From Nakamurella sp. A5-74 (GTDB taxonomy: Bacteria; Actinomycetota; Actinomycetes; Mycobacteriales; Nakamurellaceae): DNA of 64,000 nt. The notes beneath the pieces were generated by a model. That model saw nothing but the letters and a program-made list of their open reading frames with translations. It made no database searches and was not told the DNA's origin. Position 1 is the stretch's first letter. Each line of letters begins with the position of its first letter. The stretch spans positions 186,001 to 250,000 of the forward strand of contig NZ_CP159218.1 in the NCBI RefSeq assembly GCF_040438885.1, written 5' to 3'. Of this stretch, positions 20,320 to 28,227 are shown piece after piece. The translations under genes were made by a program, and so were the position numbers.

Positions 20320-20898
20320 TCAGTGGTGGTAGCTGTTGTTGGCCATGACGATGTGCGGGTTCACATTCTTGCGGTTCGAGGACACCGCGGCCCAGATCCC
20401 ACAGATGACGAAGCTGAGCGGAAGGAACACCGCCAGCCCGAACCCGAACGTGGCGAAGCCAACAATGAACCCGACGATCGTCATGAACAGGAACATGAGG
20501 ATCGCGCCGGGCACGGTGGCGTACAACATTCCGAGCGGCCCGAACACCAGTCCGAGGATGAACGCGAGACCGGAAGATTTCTGGGAGTTGTTGACGATCA
20601 CCACTTGTTGGCTGCTGCCGAATGCGGCCTGGTGGACTGCAGGCGCTGTGTGCTGGGTCCATGCGGTTCCGTCCCAGTAGCGCTGCACACCCTGCTGCTG
20701 CGGATCCGGATACCAGCCCGAACCGTACTCAGCCGAGGTCGACTCAGCGGAGGATTGTTTGTCCAATTCCACGACGGTGATCGCTGGGAGGTTCGGCGCA
20801 GCTGCAGGTGGATCGGTGCGTTCCGTCCAGTCGTCGCCGTCCCAGTAGCGCCGCCCCGCAGCGTTGTGCGGATCCGGGTACCACCCTGCTTGCGTCAT
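20320..20898 (-). CDS. membrane protein with two DUF2510 repeats
   Basis: A 192-residue protein. Two DUF2510 modules occur at residues 6-28 (GWYPDPHNAAGRRYWDGDDW) and 61-83 (GWYPDPQQQGVQRYWDGTAW). They are followed by two or three hydrophobic helices between about residues 110 and 170 and a short tail. DUF2510 modules occur at the N-termini of many actinobacterial membrane proteins; their role is unknown. Monocistronic. Confidence 0.8.
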   Translation of the reverse strand: MTQAGWYPDPHNAAGRRYWDGDDWTERTDPPAAAPNLPAITVVELDKQSSAESTSAEYGSGWYPDPQQQGVQRYWDGTAWTQHTAPAVHQAAFGSSQQVVIVNNSQKSSGLAFILGLVFGPLGMLYATVPGAILMFLFMTIVGFIVGFATFGFGLAVFLPLSFVICGIWAAVSSNRKNVNPHIVMANNSYHH

Positions 20899-21657
20899 CT
20901 GAATCCTGTCTTCTCAACGGTTGTCTCTTGTGACGTTGTCGTGGTGCGTGACCACAGGCATGTGGTGCGATGGCCTGGGCTGCAACAGGTGTGGTTGTGT
21001 CCACGGATCAATTTCTGCTGAAGGCGGCACGCGGCATGCCGGGTCTCAGCACGGCACGGCCCGCGGTCCGGGGGATCGTCATCGAGTGTGTGACTGTCGA
21101 GACTGACCCTGGCCGGTTCGGTCACGGCGTGGTGGCCGCGGCGCGTTGTGATGACCGCAGATCGAACGGTCATCGCCCGGGAGCGGAGTGGTGTGCGGCA
21201 GCGGCGCGTGATCGATTGCCGGCGCGATGGGGATGTTCCTGATGGCCAGGCGCCGAGAAGTGTCGTGCTGAAACACGGGTGTAGGTCGCGTGCGGCGTGG
21301 GCTCGGCCGGCGCGAGACCGTGCATCCGGTTGCCGACCGCCCGGCCAGGGACCACGCAAAGTCCGGGTCCAGGAGCGAGGTCGTGCCGACCACACACCCG
21401 TGGATATCAATCCAAGGCCGTTCATTCAAGTGCCCCCCGTTCAGCGATCGTCCACCACTTGACGTGGCGCACTATCGACCCCCGCCGACGTTGTGTACCG
21501 CCCCGTCCGGCATATTCCGCGGAGCCTATCGCGGACCGGCCGATGGCGCTCGGTTGTCCACAAGGAGCACGCGCAGGCAGGGCGCCCTGCGCTTGGCTGG
21601 GCCATCGGCTCTGTGGCAGGCGACCCGCCGAACCGGGTCCGCCGCGTGCTGCGGCGG
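20899..21657. other. 760-bp stretch without a recognisable gene
   Basis: Several GC-rich frames stay open here on both strands, but none has a recognisable domain, a good ribosome-binding site or protein-like composition. It may be decayed DNA, since it borders the ERCC4-Lsr2 pseudogene and other gene fragments. Confidence 0.4.
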
Positions 21658-22134
21658 TCAGCCCGGCTGCTCCGCCTCGAATGCCTCCCGCACCGCCGCC
21701 GGGATGCGGCCCCTGAGGTTCACCTCCACGCCGATGCGTGCAGCCCAGGCGCGGATCTCTGCCGCGGTCGCAGCTGCCGGCGAGCAGCGGGAGCCGGGCC
21801 AGCCGGCCGGAACGTGCCGGATTCCTCGGATACGTTCCGCTGCAACAGTTCTGCCCGGTACGCTCCGAGCCATCGGTAGGACCCCTCCTGCGCCAGCGGT
21901 CGGATCTCCGCGAACACGACGGCAATCTGGGGCTGACGAGCCTGCAGCTCGGCCAGCGCCTCGTCGACGGTGGCGCCGGCGACGTGCGGCAGTGCGAACA
22001 CCCTGCCGTAGCGATCTTCCACGACGATGGCAGTCCGCGGGAGCGACGCCAGCGCCGCCGCCGCCGCAAAACGGAGGTTGCCGTTCAGCAGCGACGATGA
22101 CCTCGCCGTCGAGTTCCACTGCGTAGTCGCCCGC
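21658..22134 (-). pseudogene. degraded ERCC4-nuclease/Lsr2 paralog
   Basis: Fragments in three frames line up with the C-terminal half of the intact protein at 25.25-26.22 kb: AGDYAVELDGEVIVA, then EDRYGRVFALPHVAGATVDE through RWLGAYRAELLQRNVSE, then the Lsr2-type tail EIRAWAARIGVEVNLRGRIP ending at 21658. The segment that holds the catalytic ERK motif in the intact copy is deleted, and the N-terminal half is absent. It is therefore a dead paralog. Confidence 0.85.
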
Positions 22135-22138
22135 CCGA

Positions 22139-22306
22139 TCAGCCGATCTCCGGCATCCAGCGGCGCTCGGGCATAGCCAGCTCGCCGGACGCCAGCAACT
22201 CTCGGATCTGAGGGAGGACCGCGGGGGTGATCTCCGGTGGCTGGTAGGTCATGGCATCGGAAACGAAATCGTCAGGCGCGGCGACACGGTGCAGGCAGAC
22301 GTAGTG
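22139..22306 (-). pseudogene. orphan C-terminal fragment of the immunity-like gene family
   Basis: The last ~55 codons (VAAPDDFVSDAMTYQPPEIT to PERRWMPEIG) match the C-terminus of the gene at 31.30-32.17 kb almost residue for residue. Upstream of this the similarity stops abruptly within another gene fragment. It is a truncated paralog, 5 bp from the ERCC4-Lsr2 pseudogene. Confidence 0.75.
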
Positions 22307-22530
22307 CGGACCATCGAGCTCCGATAGAAGTTGTTCTTTCGTCCGAAGTTGAACTTTGGGCCGGTCTTCGTCTCGATGGCGCCGGCGACCGACGGGCTGA
22401 CGGTGATCGGGACCAGGGACTGGGTCGGTGGTTGTGCCGGCTGGGAGGTGCAGGCGGACGTCTCCAGGACCGCAGCAGAGATCACGATCCAGGTCAGTCG
22501 CTTGAATGGAACCACTGTCGCCCCGTTCAC
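22249..22530 (-). CDS. possible truncated lipoprotein
   Basis: A 93-codon frame from GTG 22530 has a basic N-terminus, a hydrophobic stretch and a lipobox-like LETSAC, followed by a Pro/Thr linker and a short region ending in the fragment above in another frame. It looks like the first ~60 residues of a small lipoprotein gene joined to the orphan immunity tail. It may not be expressed. Confidence 0.3.
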   Translation of the reverse strand: MNGATVVPFKRLTWIVISAAVLETSACTSQPAQPPTQSLVPITVSPSVAGAIETKTGPKFNFGRKNNFYRSSMVRTTSACTVSPRLTISFPMP

Positions 22531-22660
22531 GCTGCGCGGACTTCCGGGTCGAAGGGTAATGCCGTGCGGAGCTCGTCGCATCTGCTTGTCCACATGCGCT
22601 GGTCCGGAGGTTCCGGTCACCGGGCACTGAAGCTGGATCGTGGCGCGGGCCAGCCCGCGC

Positions 22661-23898
22661 TCAGGCCGGTGACGGCTCGGCGGCGATCGACTCCCAGGCG
22701 GCGGCCCGGATGTCGAACCTTCTGCTGCTCGTCCTCCCAGGTGTCGAAGCCGAGATCGTTGGCGTAGCGCAGCAGTTCAGCGTCCAGGTGACGTGGCATC
22801 CGCGGACGCAGCGCGAGCATCGTGGACCGGTCGGCAGGGTCGGCGCGCATCGCCCAACGTCGCCCGTAGCGGTGTCCGATCTCCTCGGCGGTGAGGGCGC
22901 CGGTGTTGGCGTCCTCCTCGTTGTCGGACCACTTCTGCCGGTCGTCGGTCAGCTCGCGTAGTCGCGGCAGGTCAGGCGTCGGCGGCGCTGCCGGAGTCCC
23001 GAGATGACTCACTCCGCCGCCCCGGATGTACTCCCGCAACCGTTCCAGGTCGGCTCCGGTCGCGACAACCGTCTCGGCCGGCGGCACAGTCGGCTGGCCC
23101 GGTCGGTGCAGCACCGGCGGAACCACCGGGGACGAGCGGGGAGGTGTCGGCGTCGGTGCTGCGGCGGGCGCCGACTCGACGGGCGTGTGCTGGTTCGGCG
23201 CGGGCGGCTTCTCGGGGCTGACGGGCGCCTCGGACGGGACGGGCTGCTCGGCCGCGACCGCTTGCGGTGGGGCCTCGGGCTCCAGCCCCCGGGCCCACCG
23301 GCTCGAGAGGCTCCTGGGAGGGAACCGCGGGCGCGGTCGGCTGCCCGACCGGGCGGAGCGTCACGAACCGGCCGATCCACGCTGCGCTGATGATCCAGCG
23401 CCGGTCGGCTTCGGCGATCAACGTGTGCGACTGGTTGTACTCCGTCGCGGCAGCCTCGACACCGCACAGATGCACCTTGACGCCGTGGTCCTGGGCCTCG
23501 TCGACGCCCTGCCGCAGATCCTCGTCACCACCGATCAGCACCGCGTCCGAGATGGCCCCGTTGCGGGCCAGGGTGGTGAGGTCACGTCGCAAGTACGAAT
23601 CGACGCCCTTCTGCTGTACGCGTCCGCCGTGGGTGACGGTCAGCCCGAGCCGGACCTTCACGTCCGGCAGCAGACCCAGAGCTCGATGGTCCTGGGTCGG
23701 CCGACCGTCGCGTGCTCCGTCGAACCACAGTAACCGCAGCACCGGCACCCCGGTCTGCTCCGCGGCCTCGCCGGCGATCGCTCGCATCAGCTCTGCGTAG
23801 TTGACTGCCAGTCGGGTCCGGTTGGCGTCACCGCTGAGCACGGACGCAGCCGCTCCCAGCAGGTAACCCGCGTCGATCAACACTGCGCAGCGGTTCAT
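22661..23898 (-). pseudogene. NYN-domain RNase-like protein, two frameshifts
   Basis: The N-terminal ~170 residues form a NYN/PIN-like nuclease domain: MNRCAVLIDAGYLL (first catalytic Asp at residue 9), WFDGARDG, GVDSYLRRDL and LIGGDEDLRQGV. The proline-rich linker and C-terminal part (ADLERLREYIRGG, LRPRMPRHLDAELLRYAND, TWEDEQQKV) continue in a second frame after an apparent 1-nt shift near 23286, a C/G-rich run. The final DIRAAAWESIAAEPSPA needs a third frame because of an extra T near 22713. The same C-terminal sequence in the scar at 11.8 kb supports this reading. Either the gene is inactive or the assembly has homopolymer errors. It follows the RES toxin by about 90 bp. Confidence 0.75.
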
Positions 23899-23989
23899 CG
23901 CTCACGTCCCCGGTCGGCTCAGCAGGTTGCAGCGTAACTGCGGTCCCGTCCTCGAGCCTGATGGGAGCAGCAGCAGATCCCGACGTGGC

Positions 23990-24637
23990 CTACTGGCCGA
24001 GGAAGTGGTAGCCGAGTCGGCCGCAGGCGTCCTGGATCATCGCAGCCAACGCCGGATGGGCCAACGGTTCTGCGAAGTGGACGGTGGCAGCGGTCAGTGC
24101 CGCTTCCGCAGGTTCCCAGAGGGCGACGTTGAAGGCGCGGTCTCCGTGCATCGACGAGCCGTAGTGCAGCCCGCCGAGATCGGGGAACGCGGCGGCGATG
24201 GCCCGGGCCCAACTCTGGGTCCGTCGTCGATCGGGTGAGGTCCAGATCTCCTGGGATGCACCGGCTCTGGTCGGCCAGGTGCTGGTGAGGTCCACCAACT
24301 GCGCCGGACCAGCACCCAGCGTGAACTTGACCAGCCAGGGACTCCCGGCGCGGACGTCGACAGTGCGGTTGGTCCCGAACGCTTCGGCCAGGGCGGTCAC
24401 CGCATCGCCACCGGCATAGAGCACTCCGTGGTCCAGATGCTCGGCTGGGGGTGGCGGGTGAGGGTCGAAGCGAGCCGCGACAGGTCCCCAGCGCCGCAAC
24501 GTGTTCCAGGCTGTGGCATGCACGCTGGTCGTGGGGAAGATCCGCCACAGCGGTCCGCTGATCTCGATCAGATCGCCCCGTTGGTCGACTGGTGGCAGGG
24601 CCGCAGGAGGGCCTGGGAACTTGGGCGTGCCGCTCAC
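23990..24637 (-). CDS. RES-domain toxin (NAD+-degrading type), locus 1
   Basis: A 215-residue RES-family protein. RES toxins are NAD+ phosphorylases/glycohydrolases that deplete NAD+ until neutralised by their antitoxin. Family positions are visible: Arg32 in LWRIFP, Arg56 in ARFDPH, Tyr74 in GVLYAGGD, Glu85 in ALAEAFG, Arg91, and the late serine in YGSSMHG. The GTG start at 24637 overlaps the stop of the upstream antitoxin gene by 4 bp, the usual antitoxin-toxin order. Length fits the family. A RES fragment next to Wadjet and a second full RES gene at 34.0 kb show that the family is multiplied in this genome. Confidence 0.87.
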   Translation of the reverse strand: MSGTPKFPGPPAALPPVDQRGDLIEISGPLWRIFPTTSVHATAWNTLRRWGPVAARFDPHPPPPAEHLDHGVLYAGGDAVTALAEAFGTNRTVDVRAGSPWLVKFTLGAGPAQLVDLTSTWPTRAGASQEIWTSPDRRRTQSWARAIAAAFPDLGGLHYGSSMHGDRAFNVALWEPAEAALTAATVHFAEPLAHPALAAMIQDACGRLGYHFLGQ

Positions 24638-25167
24638 CAATTGTTGCCCATGTTGGCGATGACGACGGCTGCCGGTTTTCCGGCCGCCAGCCAGGCGATG
24701 GGGGTCACGATGTCGCCGTCCAGAGCCAGTGACGGGGTGGCCAGGTAGTTGTCGTAGCCGATCCACGACCAGTCGTCGGGAATGTGGGGGGACACCTTGT
24801 CCAGACCCCGTCGGAGTCGGCCCGCCTCGTCGAATTGGAACCGGGGGAACCGCTGCACCCCGTCGACCAGTACCGACACCAGCTCGCCTGCAGCGGCTCG
24901 GCTGCGGACTCGTCCAGCAGAGATGGCATTGTTGGCTGCCACCTCGGCGCCGGTGTGGGCGGTTGCGAGCTGGTTCTGGCGCACTGCTTCGGCGCTGAGC
25001 GCGTGGGTCGTGTCGATATGAGCATCCAGATGGAAGCCGGAGTCCGCCAACTCCGCGAGTTGGCCGGCGGTCAAGGGCACAGCAGGCTCGAGGATCTGTC
25101 GGAGGGCCCGCTCGGCCTGGTCGAGATCGACGTGATGGCGGACCAGCAGCTGGTCGAGAGTGGACAT
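24634..25167 (-). CDS. RES antitoxin, Xre/MbcA/ParS-like, locus 1
   Basis: A 177-residue protein encoded immediately upstream of, and overlapping, the RES toxin gene. The middle part (HTGAEVAANNAISAGRVRSR) reads as a helix-turn-helix, and the C-terminal half (GVQRFPRFQFDEAGRLRRG through LDGDIVTPIAWLAAGKP) resembles the DUF2384/MbcA toxin-binding domain, where the last helix plugs the RES active site. It should neutralise the toxin and autoregulate the pair. Assignment depends on context plus these weak motifs. Confidence 0.75.
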   Translation of the reverse strand: MSTLDQLLVRHHVDLDQAERALRQILEPAVPLTAGQLAELADSGFHLDAHIDTTHALSAEAVRQNQLATAHTGAEVAANNAISAGRVRSRAAAGELVSVLVDGVQRFPRFQFDEAGRLRRGLDKVSPHIPDDWSWIGYDNYLATPSLALDGDIVTPIAWLAAGKPAAVVIANMGNNW

Positions 25168-25252
25168 GCGACGAGCTTACCGTGCGATCAAGAGCAGTGC
25201 ACGGAATCGCACGTTCAGGGTGGCACGAATGTGCGGCCCCGGTGCCGGCCGG

Positions 25253-26224
25253 TCAGCTGTCGTGCCGTGCCTGGAAAGCCGCCCGCACCGTCGCCGGGAT
25301 CCGCCCTTTCGCGTTCACCTGCACGCCGGTCTCTTCGGCCCAGGCGCGGATTTCGGCGGCGCTGGCCTCGCTCGCTGGCTTCGGCGGTACCGGGCCGGCC
25401 GGTACGAACTCGTCGGTGTCCTCGGATGCTCTGTGCTGCAGCAGTTCTGCCCGGCAGGCACCCAGCCAGCGGTAGGACCATTCCTGCGCCAGCGGCCGAC
25501 TCTCGGTGAACACGACCGGGATCTGCGGATGGCGGGCCTGCAACTCGGCCAACGCCCCGGCGACCGTGGCGCCGGCGACGTGCGGCAGGTCAAAGACCTT
25601 GCTGTAGCGGTCTTCCACGACGATCGCGCCGCGAGGCAGCGTCGCCAGTTCGGCTGCCGCATACCGCAGCTTCCCGTTGAGCAGGGAGGATGCGAGGTCC
25701 TCGAGGGTCTTGCGTTCGACGGCGGCGATCACCTCGCCGTCGAGTTCCACCGCGTAGTCGCCGGCAGTCAGGCGCTGCCGGCGGGTGGTCGCCTGCTGCG
25801 CCGAGAACCGCCACGGGTACTTCTCGGCGCTGTCGACCAGGATCTCCAGGACCTGCCCGTGGGCGCGGGCTCTCGGCAGGGTGACGTTCGGGCGGGCCTG
25901 CTTCGTCGTCCGGGGCGACTGCCAGAACACCATCTCGCGGCCGCGGGCCATCGTGACGACGAACTGCGACCGGTTCTCCCGCGCACGCTCCAGGATCAGG
26001 TCGATGGCCGGTCCGCGGCGGGTGCAGGCGCGCACCGGCCAGCGTTCGATGATCTCCGCGTCCGCCGGCCACTCGGTCGACCGGTGACAGAACACCTTCG
26101 ACGCTCGGGGCCACGTCTCGCGCGCCTTCACCACGATTCCTTCGGCCCCGAGCGGGATGCGGACCAGGTAGGGCAGCTTCGAGTCGGGTTCGGGGTTGCG
26201 CGCGATCAGCAGGTCGTCCGGCAC
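25253..26224 (-). CDS. ERCC4-type nuclease fused to an Lsr2-like DNA-binding tail
   Basis: A 323-residue protein. The C-terminal half holds an ERCC4/XPF-type nuclease core: GDYAVELDGEVIAAVERKTLED with the catalytic ERKxxxD signature near residue 169, then GAIVVEDRYSKVF and the YRWLGACRAEL helix. The last ~40 residues (AEIRAWAEETGVQVNAKGRI) match the C-terminal DNA-binding domain of Lsr2, the actinobacterial xenogeneic silencer that grips AT-rich minor grooves. The N-terminal ~130 residues are unassigned. The GTG at 26224 is the first start after the repeat region. The fusion suggests a nuclease steered to foreign or AT-rich DNA, which is inference. Confidence 0.78.
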   Translation of the reverse strand: MPDDLLIARNPEPDSKLPYLVRIPLGAEGIVVKARETWPRASKVFCHRSTEWPADAEIIERWPVRACTRRGPAIDLILERARENRSQFVVTMARGREMVFWQSPRTTKQARPNVTLPRARAHGQVLEILVDSAEKYPWRFSAQQATTRRQRLTAGDYAVELDGEVIAAVERKTLEDLASSLLNGKLRYAAAELATLPRGAIVVEDRYSKVFDLPHVAGATVAGALAELQARHPQIPVVFTESRPLAQEWSYRWLGACRAELLQHRASEDTDEFVPAGPVPPKPASEASAAEIRAWAEETGVQVNAKGRIPATVRAAFQARHDS

Positions 26225-26302
26225 CGCTCCATGGTGGCACGAGCGCGTCGTCCCAGCGCTGATCGAGCAAGGAACGAGTCGAGATCCCGTATAGACCTGA
26301 AC

Positions 26303-26605
26303 ATGAGCGGCAGGGTCCGGGGAGCGATCGAGCGACCCCCCGTTGATCGAGCGACGGAGGAGTCGAGATCCCGTCCTGATCACATGAGCGGCAGGGTCCG
26401 GGGAGCGATCGAGCGACCCCCCGTTGATCGAGCGACGAAGGAGTCGAGATCCCGTCCTGATCACGCAGCCGCTCACGCTGGGCACGTTCGCTCACGGTCG
26501 AACGTGAGCGGCTGACCCGAACATGAGCGGCAGGGTCCGGGGAGCGATCGAGCGACCCCCCCGTTGATCGAGCGACGAAGGAGTCGAGATCCCGTCCTGA
26601 TCAGG
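26303..26605. repeat. interspersed repeat cluster 2, 81-bp tandem units
   Basis: Three nearly identical units begin at 26303, 26384 and 26524, each reading gcggcagggtccggggagcg, then two GATCGAGCGAC cores, then gtcgagatcccgtcctgatc. The first two are in direct tandem (period 81); the third follows a 59-bp hairpin segment. It is the same extragenic repeat family as at 6.6, 31.1 and 40.3 kb. Confidence 0.88.
26466..26514. repeat. 12-bp perfect inverted repeat within repeat cluster 2
   Basis: cagccgctcacg at 26466-26477 pairs with cgtgagcggctg at 26503-26514. The intervening 25 bases contain a second smaller inverted repeat (cgttcg / cgaacg). The same hairpin recurs at 31225-31294. Confidence 0.8.
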
Positions 26606-26779
26606 CAGCCGCTCACGCTGGGAACGTCCGCCCATTCAATGCCGGACGACGCCGATCAGGTCGACCACGCCGGCCGTGGACAGTAGACGCGGCTGATGGC
26701 CGCGTCGCTGGGTCTCTGTGTTGACAAGGGTTCCTGCCACGAGACGGGACAGCCGTGCGCTGGGGGTACGGTTGGGAGA

Positions 26780-26872
26780 GACCCCCGGGGAGCGCCGATC
26801 GGCGCTGAGAGTGCGGATTGCCCGCAGACCCGTCAACCTGATCCGGTTCGTACCGGCGTAGGGAGCAGGGTG
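26780..26872 (+). ncRNA. TPP riboswitch (THI element)
   Basis: All conserved landmarks of a thiamine-pyrophosphate aptamer are present: a P1 stem of accc near 26781 with gggt near 26870, ggggagc followed by a GC-rich P3 hairpin, the invariant ctgaga at 26805-26810, acctgatccgg around 26836-26846, and the closing gtaccggcgtaggga. It lies about 65 bp upstream of ykoF and should shut off the operon when TPP is plentiful, most likely at translation initiation because no T-rich terminator follows. Confidence 0.95.
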
Positions 26873-26935
26873 CCTGTCCGACATCGGAAGTCGGCGCGGG
26901 TCCTTGATATATCCGCGGGCCTGAGGGGACCCGTG

Positions 26936-27619
26936 ATGAGCACCCAGCACGACCAGCAGGTGGCCACCTTTGCGACGCCTGAGCAGCTCGGCATTGGAAT
27001 GCGGCTGAGCGTCCACCCCCACTGCGACGACTTCGCGAACGTCATCCTCGGCGCGCTCGCCGACGTCACCGGCGACGGCCTGAGCGACGGCCTCGTTGTG
27101 GAGACCGACGAGGTCAGCAGCTACGTCGGTGCGCGCACCGAGCCCGCGGAGCAGCGACTGGCTGCGTTCGCCGTTGCCCTCATCGCCGCCGTGTCTCAGC
27201 GTTGCGGTGGGGGGCACGTTGTCACCCATATCCTCCTGTCCCGGGGCTGCCCCGGTGAGGTGTCCTGCGACCTGGACGTCACCGGCTTGCCCAGCGCGGC
27301 GCCGGTGGAGCTGGAGCCCACCGGTGTCCGTGCGGCAGCGCAGTGGTCGTTGTACCCGCTCCTGGACGGCGGTTCCGGTCACGGCGACCACATGTCGCAC
27401 ATCGAGTCCGCAATCGCCTCCGCGCGTACCCGGGGCGCCGCGGCCCGGGCGAATCACTACGCCACGAAGCTGACTGGCGACGTGGCCGAGGTCCTGGCCA
27501 CCGCCATTGACGCGTGGGCTCAGGTGGGCGCCGTCGTCCCGCACGTCGTGTCCCACCTCACCGTCTCGGTGGGCTCGCCGAGCCCGGCCGAGGACTCGAA
27601 AGGAACGAACGCGCCGTGA
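26936..27619 (+). CDS. ykoF: YkoF-like HMP/thiamine-binding protein
   Basis: A 227-residue member of the YkoF family, which binds thiamine or its hydroxymethylpyrimidine (HMP) precursor. It has the tandem-repeat ferredoxin-like architecture: a first repeat starting GIGMRLSVHPHCDDFANVIL and a second around GDHMSHIESAI...HYATKLTGDVAEVLATAIDAW. The ATG at 26936 follows gagggg at the right distance. It is the first gene under the TPP riboswitch and overlaps ykoE by 4 bp, so it probably delivers or buffers the substrate of the ECF transporter. Confidence 0.9.
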   Translation: MSTQHDQQVATFATPEQLGIGMRLSVHPHCDDFANVILGALADVTGDGLSDGLVVETDEVSSYVGARTEPAEQRLAAFAVALIAAVSQRCGGGHVVTHILLSRGCPGEVSCDLDVTGLPSAAPVELEPTGVRAAAQWSLYPLLDGGSGHGDHMSHIESAIASARTRGAAARANHYATKLTGDVAEVLATAIDAWAQVGAVVPHVVSHLTVSVGSPSPAEDSKGTNAP

Positions 27620-28227
27620 CCGCCAAACGCAACTCTTCTCCCATCCGGACCCATCGCGGCTGGGCCATGAAGGACCTCGTCCTCCTCGTCGTCCTGGGTG
27701 TCGTGTTCGGCTTCGCCTACTGGGCGCTCGTCCAGGGCTGGAACGGGCTGAGCATCCTGATGGGTCCGGCCGGCGACCTTTCCCAACACATCCTGTTCGG
27801 CGGATGGCTCCTGGTCTCCCCGATCGCCGTCGCGATCATCCGCCGGCCCTTCGCCGGCGTGATCGCCGAAATCCTCGCCGCGGTCATCGAGGTCGTTTTT
27901 CTCGGCTCGCCGGTCGGCCCGACGCTTCTGATCGCCGCAGCCATCCAGGGCGCGGGCAGCGAGCTGCCGTTCGCACTGACGAGGTACCGGCGATTCGGCT
28001 GGGGCGTCTTCGCCCTGGCCGGCCTTCTCGGCGCCGGCCTGGTGTTCTTCTACTCCGCCTTCCGGTCCGGTTGGTACGGACAGGACATCTTCTTCCTGCG
28101 CCTGGCCATGCAGGCCCTGTCCGGGATCGTCCTGGGTGGGTTGCTCGCCAAGCTCATCGTCGACGCCCTGGCCCGCACCGGTGTTGTCGACAACTTCGCG
28201 ATCGGCCGCGAGCTGGGCCAGCGGTGA
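27616..28227 (+). CDS. ykoE: YkoE, substrate-specific membrane component of a thiamine-precursor ECF transporter
   Basis: A 203-residue integral membrane protein of the YkoE family, the S-component-like subunit of the YkoEDC transporter for HMP. About five or six hydrophobic helices are evident (for example LVLLVVLGVVFGFAYWALV at the start). The GTG at 27616 overlaps the ykoF stop, and the end overlaps the ykoD GTG. Under TPP control with its partners. Confidence 0.93.
   Translation: MTAKRNSSPIRTHRGWAMKDLVLLVVLGVVFGFAYWALVQGWNGLSILMGPAGDLSQHILFGGWLLVSPIAVAIIRRPFAGVIAEILAAVIEVVFLGSPVGPTLLIAAAIQGAGSELPFALTRYRRFGWGVFALAGLLGAGLVFFYSAFRSGWYGQDIFFLRLAMQALSGIVLGGLLAKLIVDALARTGVVDNFAIGRELGQR

Noticed and set aside
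21079-21429. Minus-strand frame with DIHGCVVGTTSLLDPD start
   Set aside because: No family resemblance, and composition turns to Arg/Pro-rich noise; the surrounding DNA looks decayed.
26303-26605. Possible CRISPR array
   Set aside because: The repeated units are 81 bp with no distinct unique spacers of constant length, and no cas genes are nearby. They belong to the dispersed extragenic repeat family.
26721-26749. Promoter with ttgaca at 26721 upstream of the TPP riboswitch
   Set aside because: A -35-like hexamer is present but no acceptable -10 hexamer at 17-18 bp spacing, so it is not called.
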